Below, in pieces: positions 1 through 8,874 of a stretch of 64,000 nt of DNA. The notes beneath the pieces were generated by a model, which saw only the letters and a program-made list of their open reading frames with translations, had not been told where the DNA came from and did no database searches. The stretch's first letter is position 1; the number at the start of each line of letters is the position of its first letter. The stretch spans positions 1 to 64,000 of the forward strand of contig JAGXGM010000088.1 in NCBI GenBank assembly GCA_024636675.1, written 5' to 3'. A program made the position numbers and the translations under genes. The DNA is from Hydrogenophilales bacterium (GTDB taxonomy: Bacteria > Pseudomonadota > Gammaproteobacteria > Burkholderiales > Thiobacillaceae).

Positions 1-1
1 C

Positions 2-238
2 AAGCACACGTTCACACGGCCCTATCGGCCGCAAACCAACGGCAAGGCCGAGCGCTTCATTCAAACCTGCCTGCGCGAATGGGCCTATGGCAGGGTCTGG
101 AACAACAGTGCGGAGCGCACTGCCTGGCTACCGGCATTTTTAGCTTACTACAACGCGCGAAGGCCTCACTCGGCCCTCGGCTACAAACCTCCAGCTTCAC
201 GGCTTGCCGGGAACAACCTATTGCAACTCAACATCTAG
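2..238 (+). pseudogene. C-terminal part of an IS3/IS481-type transposase (integrase core), truncated by the window edge
   Basis: Frame 2 reads KHTFTRPYRPQTNGKAERFIQTCLREWAYGR...YYNARRPHSALGYKPPASRL, with the 'PQTNGKAERF' and 'RPHSALGY' motifs of rve-type transposases; stop at 236-238. The 5' part lies outside the window, so an intact gene is possible. Confidence 0.85.
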
Positions 239-247
239 AATGCCAGA

Positions 248-718
248 ATGTCTACGTACGACGCCATCCTTGCTGCCCCGATATGTCGTCTCGGTGTCCG
301 TTTCACCGGCGACGCGCTGACGCGGCTGGATTTCTTGCTTGCGGACGCCCGCGCGTCGACCCGGCTGGACCTGCGGGCGAGGCAGCTGGTGCGCGAACTC
401 GATGCCTACTGGCACAATCCGGCCCACTCCATCGACGTGCTGTTCGTGCCAGCCGGCACGCCGTTCCAGCTGCGGGTGTGGCACGCGCTGATGGCCATTC
501 CGGCCGGTCAGCCGGCCACCTATGGCGCGCTGGCGAAACAGCTCGGTACCGCTGCACGCGCGGTGGGCCAGGCGTGCGGGGCAAATCCATTGCCTATTCT
601 CATCCCCTGCCACCGCGTGGTGGCGGCCGGTGGGCTGGGGGGCTTCATGCATTCGGCCGCGGGCGCGCCGCTGGATGTCAAAACCCGGCTGCTGGCGCAT
701 GAACGACGCGCTGATTAA
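248..718 (+). CDS. ogt: methylated-DNA--[protein]-cysteine S-methyltransferase
   Basis: Active-site motif IPCHRVV followed by GGLGGF; typical MGMT C-terminal domain. Confidence 0.9.
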   Translation: MSTYDAILAAPICRLGVRFTGDALTRLDFLLADARASTRLDLRARQLVRELDAYWHNPAHSIDVLFVPAGTPFQLRVWHALMAIPAGQPATYGALAKQLGTAARAVGQACGANPLPILIPCHRVVAAGGLGGFMHSAAGAPLDVKTRLLAHERRAD

Positions 719-1589
719 CCGGTTCTGCGACCGTCTGTGGCTGGAAGACGGGCTGGCGGATCTGACGCTGGCCGCGTACCGGCGCGACCTGGAGACTTTC
801 GCTGGCTGGCTGGAAAAAGAACGCGCACATCGCCTGGATGCTGCCGTGGCGGGCGACATCGAGGGCTATCTGGCATGGCGCTTCGCCGGTCGCGCGCAGC
901 CGCGCAGCGCGGCGCGCTACACCTCGGCGCTGAAACGCTTCTATCGCTACCTGCTGCGCGAAAACCTGATTGCCCTGGATCCCACGCTCAATCTCGACAG
1001 CCCCAAGCTGCCGCGCTCGCTACCGAAGACACTGACCGAGGCCGACGTCGAACGCCTGCTCAATAGCACCGACGTCAATACCCCGCTGGGCCTGCGCGAC
1101 CGCGCGATGCTGGAAACGCTGTACGCCACCGGTTTGCGGGTGTCGGAGCTGGTGGGGCTGAAGCTGACGGCGGTGAGCCTCAACGACGGCGTGCTGCGGG
1201 TGACCGGCAAGGGCAACAAGGACCGGCTGGTGCCGCTGGGCGAGGAGGCAGTGCAGTGGCTCAAGCGCTATCTGGCGGACGCGCGACCATTGCTGCTGCA
1301 ACGTCAGGTCTCGGATGCGGTGTTCATCACCGCGCGCAGCGACGGCATGACGCGGCAGGCGTTCTGGTATCTGATCAAGCGGCACGCGCGCGCCGCTGCA
1401 ATCACCCGGCCGCTATCGCCGCACACGCTGCGCCATGCCTTTGCCACCCATCTGCTGAACCATGGCGCCGACCTGCGGGTGGTGCAGATGCTGCTCGGCC
1501 ACAGCGACATTTCCACCACCCAGATCTACACCCACGTGGCGCGCGAACGGCTGAAACAACTCCACGCGGCCCACCATCCGCGCGGCTGA
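699..1589 (+). CDS. xerD: site-specific tyrosine recombinase XerD
   Basis: Start MNDALINRFCDRLWLEDGLADLTLAAYRRDL; catalytic-region motifs TGLRVSELVGL, HTLRHAFATHLLNHGADLRVVQMLLGHSDISTTQIYTHV. Confidence 0.93.
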   Translation: MNDALINRFCDRLWLEDGLADLTLAAYRRDLETFAGWLEKERAHRLDAAVAGDIEGYLAWRFAGRAQPRSAARYTSALKRFYRYLLRENLIALDPTLNLDSPKLPRSLPKTLTEADVERLLNSTDVNTPLGLRDRAMLETLYATGLRVSELVGLKLTAVSLNDGVLRVTGKGNKDRLVPLGEEAVQWLKRYLADARPLLLQRQVSDAVFITARSDGMTRQAFWYLIKRHARAAAITRPLSPHTLRHAFATHLLNHGADLRVVQMLLGHSDISTTQIYTHVARERLKQLHAAHHPRG

Positions 1590-1590
1590 C

Positions 1591-2604
1591 TCAGGCGGGC
1601 GTCCTGATCCGTTCCATCAGGTAACACAGGCAGTCCTGGCGGATCACCTGTTCATCGCGCGTCAGCATCGCCGGCATCAGCGGCTTCCTCAAGGTGATCT
1701 CGCCGCGGCTGTAATCAAACAGGCGGTCGCCGATCTCTGCGCCGTTTTCATCCAGCGCCTGCAACCTGGCCGGGCTGCCCGACCGCACCCGGCCCAGCAG
1801 GTCGCCGTGTTTCAATTCGCGGAAATTGTAGTGATCCAGCTCAGGCACAAAGTCGATGTCCGCGTCGGGCGCAACGAAACCGAAGCTGACCTGCTCCGGC
1901 ACCTTGACCGTAGCGACCGTATGAAACAGGTCGACGTCATGCGGCGCCACCGGGTGCGCCGGGAATTCGGACAGATGCAGGCAGGCGTCCATGAACGCGG
2001 CGGCATGCTCGACGCCGCCAGGCGTGCCCGGCTTGCCGCACTCCAGCGTGACCGACGGACACAACTCGGCGAAAGCGGCCGACTGCACGCCGCGCGGCCG
2101 GACGAAATAGACCACGATGCGTGAAAACAGCGTGGCAAGGTGCAGAAAATCCTGGTCCAGCCGGTTCACGCAGGCGTAATGCGGATTGAGACCGGTGTTG
2201 TTGTGGATGTCGATGCTGGCAAACACCTTGCGGGCGCGCATCGCGTCGACCACCTGCTGCATCATCGCCCGTTCGGCCGGATGCGCTTCCTCGCTGCCCG
2301 GCCATACCCGGTTGTAGTCGGGCTGGCCATCGAGCCGGCGCTGACCTGTCCGGGCCGCCTCGATGTTGCCGATGAAAAGTGATAGCGCGCGCGGCAATTC
2401 GGCCGTCGTGTATTGGTTCAGCACCGCTTGCGCTGCCAGCCAGCCGGTGTCCTCGTTTCCGTGCAGCAGCACCGAAGCAAACAGGGGCTGCGTGCGCCGG
2501 CCCGGCAGGTGGATCAGCGTCGGCCCCGGCAGCGCCTCGCCCAGGCGGGAGGCGGGCAGGTCCAGCAAGCCGGACGGCACGGCGTCTAACTGCGTCAGGT
2601 TCAT
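1591..2604 (-). CDS. succinylglutamate desuccinylase/aspartoacylase-family protein
   Basis: MNLTQLDAVPSGLL...VLLHGNEDTGWLAAQ...DIHNNTGLNPHYACVNR, an M14/AstE-like zinc-site pattern (HGNEDTG, DIHNNTG). ATGA overlap with the upstream GCS2-like gene. Confidence 0.75.
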   Translation of the reverse strand: MNLTQLDAVPSGLLDLPASRLGEALPGPTLIHLPGRRTQPLFASVLLHGNEDTGWLAAQAVLNQYTTAELPRALSLFIGNIEAARTGQRRLDGQPDYNRVWPGSEEAHPAERAMMQQVVDAMRARKVFASIDIHNNTGLNPHYACVNRLDQDFLHLATLFSRIVVYFVRPRGVQSAAFAELCPSVTLECGKPGTPGGVEHAAAFMDACLHLSEFPAHPVAPHDVDLFHTVATVKVPEQVSFGFVAPDADIDFVPELDHYNFRELKHGDLLGRVRSGSPARLQALDENGAEIGDRLFDYSRGEITLRKPLMPAMLTRDEQVIRQDCLCYLMERIRTPA

Positions 2605-4034
2605 AGTTCCCACTCGTGCACCGGCGCTCCGGCGCGCTGATTGTCCAGATAAGCGTCCATCATGCGGTGCAGGTCGCCGCCCTCTCGCGCGAGTCGGCTC
2701 AGTTGCCACGCCGCACCGGTCTGGCCGCTGCGCACCCGGGCTTCGACGATGCCCAGATAATGCTCGATCTCGGTATCCGGCAGGCCGAAATCATGCAGTC
2801 CATGGCGCGCCAGCGGCAGCCCGACCTCGAGTATCCAATCACGCACCGGATAGCGCCGGCCATCCAGCCAGGTCAGTTCGGCCCGCAGCCCATGGCGCGC
2901 GGCAGCGTAGAAGTTGGCGCGCGCGGCGGAAAACGGCAAATCGGATTCGACGGCATGCGGCTGACGCGCCAGCGCGTGCACCAGTCCGAAATACAGCGCC
3001 GCATTGGCCACCATGTCCAGCACGGTCGGGCCGCTCGGCAGCACCCGCTGTTCCAGCCGCACATGCCCCTGCCCTGCGGCGTCAAATCCGATCAGCGGTC
3101 GCACCCAGCGCCAGATGGCGCCGTTGTGCAGGCGCAGATGGGGAAAGCGCGATGACGCCTCGGCCTGTGGCATTGGTAGCAGCACCGGATAGTGCTCGAG
3201 ATTTTCCTCGAACAGTTCCAGCGGGCTGTGCGCGACATAGTCGCGTCCGAAGGTCACCCGCCGCACGCTGGGCTCGGCCAGCCCGTTGTAGCCACCCAAC
3301 TCCACCGACTGCTCGAACAGCGGCACCCGCGTTTCCTGCCACAGGCGCCGGCCGAACAGCAGCGGCGAATTGACCGCCGCCGCCAGCAGCGGCGCGCAGC
3401 TGACCAGGGAGGCGTTGTAGTAGCTGCCCGCCAGATCGAAGGGCACCTGCAGGTGCAACTGGAACGAGGTGGTGGCGGCCTCAAGCATGACGTCGGGCCG
3501 GCTCAGATGAAGCTGGTCCGTGCCCTCGATGTCGATGCAGATGGGCGCGCCGCCGCGCTGCTGCAACACCTGCGCATTGAGCACCTCGAAGCGTTTCATC
3601 GCCGACATGTTGGCAAGGCACATGTCCTGCTCGCGGATGGTCGGCAAAATGCCGATCATCGCCAGCACCGCATCCATGCCGTGCGCCACCTGCTGGCACC
3701 TGTCCCAGGTGGCCAGCAGGGATGCCTCCATGGCGGCCAGCACGCCAGCCCCCACCTCCACCGGCGGCGCATTCAGCTCGACGTTGAAGCGCGACAACTC
3801 GGGCACCACCAGTGGATCGCTCAGCGCACGCAGGTAGGCTTCATTAACGGGATTGGGCAAGCCGGCGTGATCGAGCAGCCAGGCCTCGAGCTCGAAGCCA
3901 GCGACATAGCGTACATCCTTGAACCCGCCGGCCTGGGCAAACGACCGCAACGCCGCCGTTTCTCCCGCCAGCCGGGAGGAGAACTGCTCAAGGTCCGCTT
4001 CTGAAAAGCGGGTGCGATTGATTTCCTGTCCCAT
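2601..4034 (-). CDS. glutamate--cysteine ligase-like (GCS2 family) protein
   Basis: FELEAWLLD...RFNVELNAPPVEVG...ASFQLHLQVP-like motifs of the GCS2 carboxylate-amine ligase family. Confidence 0.75.
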   Translation of the reverse strand: MGQEINRTRFSEADLEQFSSRLAGETAALRSFAQAGGFKDVRYVAGFELEAWLLDHAGLPNPVNEAYLRALSDPLVVPELSRFNVELNAPPVEVGAGVLAAMEASLLATWDRCQQVAHGMDAVLAMIGILPTIREQDMCLANMSAMKRFEVLNAQVLQQRGGAPICIDIEGTDQLHLSRPDVMLEAATTSFQLHLQVPFDLAGSYYNASLVSCAPLLAAAVNSPLLFGRRLWQETRVPLFEQSVELGGYNGLAEPSVRRVTFGRDYVAHSPLELFEENLEHYPVLLPMPQAEASSRFPHLRLHNGAIWRWVRPLIGFDAAGQGHVRLEQRVLPSGPTVLDMVANAALYFGLVHALARQPHAVESDLPFSAARANFYAAARHGLRAELTWLDGRRYPVRDWILEVGLPLARHGLHDFGLPDTEIEHYLGIVEARVRSGQTGAAWQLSRLAREGGDLHRMMDAYLDNQRAGAPVHEWEL

Positions 4035-4130
4035 GTGCGTTCGATGGTCACCCCATCGGTTGTGGTTCAGCCCTGACCATCATATCCGACCGTCTCTTTT
4101 ATAAGCGAGGCCGGCGGAAGCGGTGCGCAA

Positions 4131-5087
4131 TCACACCCGCGTGCTGCGTTTGGCAAGGTAGAACCACTCCTGTCCCGGCAGGGCGTTGGGGTTGGGAAAA
4201 ACGATATAGCCATCGCTGTCCGCCACCACAGGGCTGCAGTCATGGCGCGTGCCAATGACTTCGCCCGCGTGCACCCGGTCGAAGCTGGACCAGTCGCGCG
4301 CAAAGGCATCCTCTGCATGGATGCGGTCGACGACCTGATACAGGCGTAGCGCCTCGGTGTCGGCCACGGGGACCGGCACGGGTACGTCGCCTAACCGCAG
4401 ATACGCGAGTGTGTTGCGGATCGCGCGATATGCCACTGCAGGGGCGGCCGGGTCGTCGTGCTGGCCGCATTCCAGCGTGAGCGCAATGCCGCCCTGCGCA
4501 CGCATGTATTCGGTTGTGCCCACCCCATAGTTCACGTCGGCCTCGCGTGACGTCGCGCCTGCCGCCAGGCGGCGCGCGACGCCGGCGGCGTAGGTATCGA
4601 GCCAGCCATCGACAAAGCGGTGCACGCCCAGTCGCAGCGCCAGCGCGGTTTCGTCCGCAGCACGCGCGAACGGCTCTAGCGTGCCGCGGTTGTCCTGCGG
4701 CCCCAGCATGACGAAGGGTTGTCCCGAGGTATGGAACGAATGCAGGTCGAGCAGTGCATCATGCTGCGCCAGCAGCGGGCATAGCCAGTTGGCAATGCGG
4801 TCTTCGTATTCGACCAGCGTATCGGTCGGAATCAGATTGCGGTTAAGGTTGCGGTCCCCCATGCGCTGTTTGCGGGCGTAGGCCAGCGGATTGGTGACCG
4901 GAACGAAGGTGACGCTGCCGGCGACGATGACCAGCTGGCCGGATTCGATCTCCGCGATCACCCGGCGAATCGCCTGGGTGCCGCAGGTTTCGTTGCCATG
5001 CACCGCACCCAGCACGACGAGGCGCGCACCGGGCGCATGCCCGGTGAACGAGATGGACTGGAAATGCAGCGAATCGAGTTCACTCAT
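4131..5087 (-). CDS. succinylglutamate desuccinylase/aspartoacylase-family protein (second paralogue)
   Basis: MSELDSLHFQSISFTGHAPGARLVVLGAVHGNETCGTQAIRRV...GDRNLNRN...LLDLHSFHTSG: zinc-site HGNETCG and DLHS motifs. Confidence 0.8.
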   Translation of the reverse strand: MSELDSLHFQSISFTGHAPGARLVVLGAVHGNETCGTQAIRRVIAEIESGQLVIVAGSVTFVPVTNPLAYARKQRMGDRNLNRNLIPTDTLVEYEDRIANWLCPLLAQHDALLDLHSFHTSGQPFVMLGPQDNRGTLEPFARAADETALALRLGVHRFVDGWLDTYAAGVARRLAAGATSREADVNYGVGTTEYMRAQGGIALTLECGQHDDPAAPAVAYRAIRNTLAYLRLGDVPVPVPVADTEALRLYQVVDRIHAEDAFARDWSSFDRVHAGEVIGTRHDCSPVVADSDGYIVFPNPNALPGQEWFYLAKRSTRV

Positions 5088-5821
5088 ATGGACAGGGCCT
5101 TGAATAACAATGACACGCTCGACACCAGCAACAATACGCCAACCAGCCGCGCCATCTGCCCCGGACCGATCCCGACATGCACACGACCGCCCAGATAGAG
5201 CGCGCCCAGCACGAGCGGCAGCGCGGCAAAAAACGCGACCCACACCGAGGCCGTCATCAGCAGCCCCGCCACCAGAAAGCTGCCGATTCGCGTCAGACCC
5301 TCGGTGAAGAACAGCGCCGAAAAGGTCGCCCGCAATTCGCTTTTGTCGCGGATGCGGTGGCTCAGGTAAATGACGTAAGGCGGCCCGCCGGTGCCGAACA
5401 AGGCGCCCACGGTGCCGCCGGTGAGCGAGGCCGGCACTGCCCAGCCGCGCGAAATCAGCTTGTCGCCGTGGAGGTTGAGGAGGCTGCGCATCGCGAAGAC
5501 GAAGACAAATCCGGCCAGCGCAATCAGCATGGGTTCGGGCGGCAGATTGACCAGCAGGCTGGTACCCAGGATCACGCCAACCATGCCGAACGGGATCAGC
5601 ACACCGACTTCGTCCCATTTCACGCGCTTGAAATTGAAGCCGCCAATCACGATCGACGCGGTGAAATCCAGCAGCAGGATCAAGGGCACGACGAATTGCA
5701 GCGGCAGGAACAAAGCCAGCAGGGGCACCGAAATCAGCCCGGAGCCGAAGCCCGTAATGCCGCGGATGAAATATGCCGCCAGCAGGATGGCCGCAGTCGC
5801 GGCGATCTGCTCAAGACTCAC
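5084..5821 (-). CDS. sulfite exporter TauE/SafE-family permease
   Basis: GTG start; MSLEQIAATAAILLAAYFIRGITGFGSGLISVPLL..., multi-TM TauE/SafE pattern with duplicated GxxGxxxGTGGPP. Confidence 0.85.
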   Translation of the reverse strand: MSLEQIAATAAILLAAYFIRGITGFGSGLISVPLLALFLPLQFVVPLILLLDFTASIVIGGFNFKRVKWDEVGVLIPFGMVGVILGTSLLVNLPPEPMLIALAGFVFVFAMRSLLNLHGDKLISRGWAVPASLTGGTVGALFGTGGPPYVIYLSHRIRDKSELRATFSALFFTEGLTRIGSFLVAGLLMTASVWVAFFAALPLVLGALYLGGRVHVGIGPGQMARLVGVLLLVSSVSLLFKALSI

Positions 5822-6180
5822 AGGCGCGCGCCGCGCTCGATGGTGATTCCCAACTCCTTGATGCCGGGCACGATGGCGAACTTGGTGACCGACACCTTCA
5901 CCCACGGCGCGCCGAATTCATCGCGCACGATCGCGGCCACGTGCTCGGCGACCGATTCGACCAGCGTGATCGGCTGCGGCGCATGGTGCAGATAGTCCTT
6001 CACCCGCGTCGCCACCGCACCGTAATCGATGGTGTCGGCGACGTTGTCCGTGCCGCCGGCCTTGCTGTCAGGCAGCCCGATCTCCAGATCGAGCCGCACC
6101 GGCTGCGGCACTTTGCGTTCCCACTCGTATATGCCGATAATCAGATCGAGGCGAAAGTCCCGCAGAAATAGAATATCCAT
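5818..6180 (-). CDS. folB: dihydroneopterin aldolase
   Basis: MDILFLRDFRLDLIIGIYEWERKVPQPVRLDLEIGL...TIDYGAVATRVKDYL...LVESVAEHVA. Confidence 0.92.
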   Translation of the reverse strand: MDILFLRDFRLDLIIGIYEWERKVPQPVRLDLEIGLPDSKAGGTDNVADTIDYGAVATRVKDYLHHAPQPITLVESVAEHVAAIVRDEFGAPWVKVSVTKFAIVPGIKELGITIERGARL

Positions 6181-6237
6181 ATTTATTTATCCACGGCGGG
6201 CCCCCAGGCCCACCTAAAATCCCGCCATTTTACTGAC

Positions 6238-6846
6238 TTGTTTATGACCACGCTGTTGTTTATTGGTGCCGCCTATCTGCTGGGCTCATTGTCGTTTGCC
6301 GTGATCGTCAGCCGCGCCATGCACCTGCCCGACCCTCGCCAATACGGATCGGGCAATCCGGGGGCGACCAACATGCTGCGTACCGGTCGCAAGACGGCTG
6401 CCGTACTGACGCTGCTCGGCGACGCATTGAAAGGCTGGGTGGCGGTGGTGCTGGCGCGTGCGCTGGCGCCCCAGTTCGGTCTTGACGACAGCATCGTGCT
6501 GCTGTGTGCGCTGGCCGTGTTTATCGGCCACCTGTACCCGGTTTTTTTCGGCTTCAAGGGCGGCAAGGGCGTCGCCACCGCGCTCGGCGTGCTGATCGGC
6601 CTCAATCCCTGGCTCGGGCTGGTGTGCTTGATGACCTGGCTATTGATGGCCGGGGTGTTTCGCATTTCCTCGCTCGCCGCCGTGACCACCGCGGTGCTCG
6701 CCCCGGTCTACGCCGGGCTGTTGATGGGCTGGGGACACACCGCAATTGCCGTGCTGGTGATCACACTGCTGCTGGTCTATCGTCATAAGCGCAACCTCAT
6801 CAAACTGGTCAACGGCGAGGAAGGGCGCATCGGCGTCCGCTCCTGA
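6238..6846 (+). CDS. plsY: acyl-phosphate glycerol-3-phosphate acyltransferase PlsY
   Basis: YLLGSLSFAVIVSR...YGSGNPGATNMLRTGRK...GHLYPVFFGFKGGKGVAT signature motifs. Alternative ATG at 6244. Confidence 0.93.
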   Translation: MFMTTLLFIGAAYLLGSLSFAVIVSRAMHLPDPRQYGSGNPGATNMLRTGRKTAAVLTLLGDALKGWVAVVLARALAPQFGLDDSIVLLCALAVFIGHLYPVFFGFKGGKGVATALGVLIGLNPWLGLVCLMTWLLMAGVFRISSLAAVTTAVLAPVYAGLLMGWGHTAIAVLVITLLLVYRHKRNLIKLVNGEEGRIGVRS

Positions 6847-6863
6847 CCCGGCCCAACGAAAAT

Positions 6864-7664
6864 ATGGCTCTGTTCGACAAAACCATCGAGCACGCAAAGG
6901 ACAGCCTCGCCGAGGTATCGCGCGAGGCCATCGACCGCGCAAGCGAACGGCTGTCGGATGTCGTGAAGGACGGCGTCTTGCAGGCCGGCACCGAGCTGAA
7001 GGATGTCATCTGGCGCGCCAGCCAGGAAATCGACACCAAGCTCGAGAAAATTTCCGAGGAACTGCACGCGCAGCGCCAGTTTACCAAGGACGATGTGCGC
7101 GAAATGGTCGATTACGCGGGGGAAAGATTGGGCACCGTGATGGACGCGCGCATCGTCCACGCCAAATCGGAATTTTCCTTGCTGGTGCAGGAAAAGGTCG
7201 AGTATTTCAAGCGCGAGATCGACAGCTTTTTCATCGAGCGGCAGCGCGATCTCGCGCGCGAGCGGCGGCGGCTGTTCATCAACGTCGCCATCGCCATCCT
7301 GGCCTCGCTGTCGCTCGGCTTCGTGTCCTGGCTGTACCACCAGTATCTGGGTGGCGGGATCGACGTGTATGCCATCTTCCGCATCGTGTTCGCCTCGCTG
7401 ATGGGGGGCTACGCGGCCTACCTCGCGGTCAAGCTGCTGCGCCGCTGGCTGTTGATGTCGGAACACAAGAAGGACGCGCTGTTCCTGGCCAGCCGCTATT
7501 GGGGCGTGCTGCGACCGGAAAGCATTTTTGGCACGGTTGTTCTGGTCTGCCTGATGGCGGTTCTGATCGGATTTTTACTGTTTCCGGAACAGATCGCGCA
7601 ACTCACGGGCAGCGAAAAATGGCTCAAGACCTTGCGCGAGGCCTACCCGATCTTTCGGCATTGA
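6864..7664 (+). CDS. conserved membrane protein with long amphipathic N-terminal helix
   Basis: Open frame in a clean intergenic slot; coiled-coil-like N-terminus and about 3 hydrophobic segments at the C-terminus; family not recognised. Confidence 0.7.
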   Translation: MALFDKTIEHAKDSLAEVSREAIDRASERLSDVVKDGVLQAGTELKDVIWRASQEIDTKLEKISEELHAQRQFTKDDVREMVDYAGERLGTVMDARIVHAKSEFSLLVQEKVEYFKREIDSFFIERQRDLARERRRLFINVAIAILASLSLGFVSWLYHQYLGGGIDVYAIFRIVFASLMGGYAAYLAVKLLRRWLLMSEHKKDALFLASRYWGVLRPESIFGTVVLVCLMAVLIGFLLFPEQIAQLTGSEKWLKTLREAYPIFRH

Positions 7665-7686
7665 ATCGCCGTGAGCTTGCGGCCTG

Positions 7687-8700
7687 TCACACGGCGTCGA
7701 GCGTCGCCAGGTCCCAGCGCGGCTTGATCGCAAACGTAAGATCCGGGATCGATCCCGACTGCGCCACCAGCCGCTGCGCGCCGGCATAGGCAATCATCGC
7801 GCCATTGTCAGTGCAGAACTCCAGACGCGGATAGAACACGCTGATGCCGCGCGCCGCCGCGTCGTGCGTGAGCCGCTCGCGCAAATGTGCGTTGGCGCCG
7901 ACGCCGCCCGCGACCACCAGTCGCGTCGCGCCGCTGTGCGCACAGGCCGCCAGGCTCTTACTCACCAGCACCTCCACTGCCGCACGCTGGAACGCCGCAG
8001 CGATGTCCGCCGCCTCACCCAGCCCCACCTTGCGCACCAGCGTCAGCACCGCAGTCTTGAGCCCGGAAAAACTGAAATCGAAATCGCCCGAATTCAGCAT
8101 CGGACGCGGCAAACTGAAGCGGCCGGCGTCGCCCGTGGCCGCCAGCGCCGACAGCGCGGGGCCGCCCGGATAGCCCAGCCCCAGCAGCTGAGCGGTCTTG
8201 TCGAAGGCCTCGCCCGCCGCGTCGTCGAGCGTCTCGCCCAGCAAGGTGTAGCGACCGACGCCGGACACCAGCATCAGCTGGGTATGCCCGCCCGACACCA
8301 GCAAGGCGACGAACGGGAATTCCGGCGGCGTGTCGGAAATCAGCGGCGACAGCATGTGGCCTTCCATGTGATGCACCCCGACCGCGGGGATATCCAGCGC
8401 AAACGCCAGCGCGCGCGCCATCCCGGCGCCCACCAGCAGGGCACCGGCAAGCCCGGGGCCCTGCGTATAGGCAATGCCATCGACATCGGCAAGGGTACGG
8501 CCGCTCTCGGCCAGCACCTGGCGGGTCAACGGCAGCACCCGCCGGATATGGTCGCGCGACGCCAGTTCCGGCACCACCCCGCCGTACGCGTTGTGCATCG
8601 CGATCTGCGAGTACAACGCATGTGCCAGCAGGCCGTGCGCGCTGTCATACAGCGCGACACCGGTTTCATCGCAGGAGGATTCGACGCCAAGCACCAGCAT
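7687..8700 (-). CDS. tsaD: tRNA N6-adenosine threonylcarbamoyltransferase
   Basis: [19 protein letters not shown]...[14 protein letters not shown]...GGHTQLM...[12 protein letters not shown]. Confidence 0.95.
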   Translation of the reverse strand: MLVLGVESSCDETGVALYDSAHGLLAHALYSQIAMHNAYGGVVPELASRDHIRRVLPLTRQVLAESGRTLADVDGIAYTQGPGLAGALLVGAGMARALAFALDIPAVGVHHMEGHMLSPLISDTPPEFPFVALLVSGGHTQLMLVSGVGRYTLLGETLDDAAGEAFDKTAQLLGLGYPGGPALSALAATGDAGRFSLPRPMLNSGDFDFSFSGLKTAVLTLVRKVGLGEAADIAAAFQRAAVEVLVSKSLAACAHSGATRLVVAGGVGANAHLRERLTHDAAARGISVFYPRLEFCTDNGAMIAYAGAQRLVAQSGSIPDLTFAIKPRWDLATLDAV

Positions 8701-8874
8701 AATCGGGAGCAATCAGACCAAAACATGCGCATGATAGCGCGGACAGCCTGTTGCTGAATTGTGGCGTCATAACCCGGCCCCCAGCGCACGGTTTGTTTGG
8801 GTAAAATCAACCCGTTGTTTCAGTTTATGCGGACAGAGCCTTTCGCCGTGCTGCAGTCCTCCAAGGAAAGTCCC

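Noticed and set aside
699-1589. XerD-like recombinase as an integron or island integrase
   Set aside because: Sequence and motifs match housekeeping XerD; no attC-like repeats or cassette array nearby.
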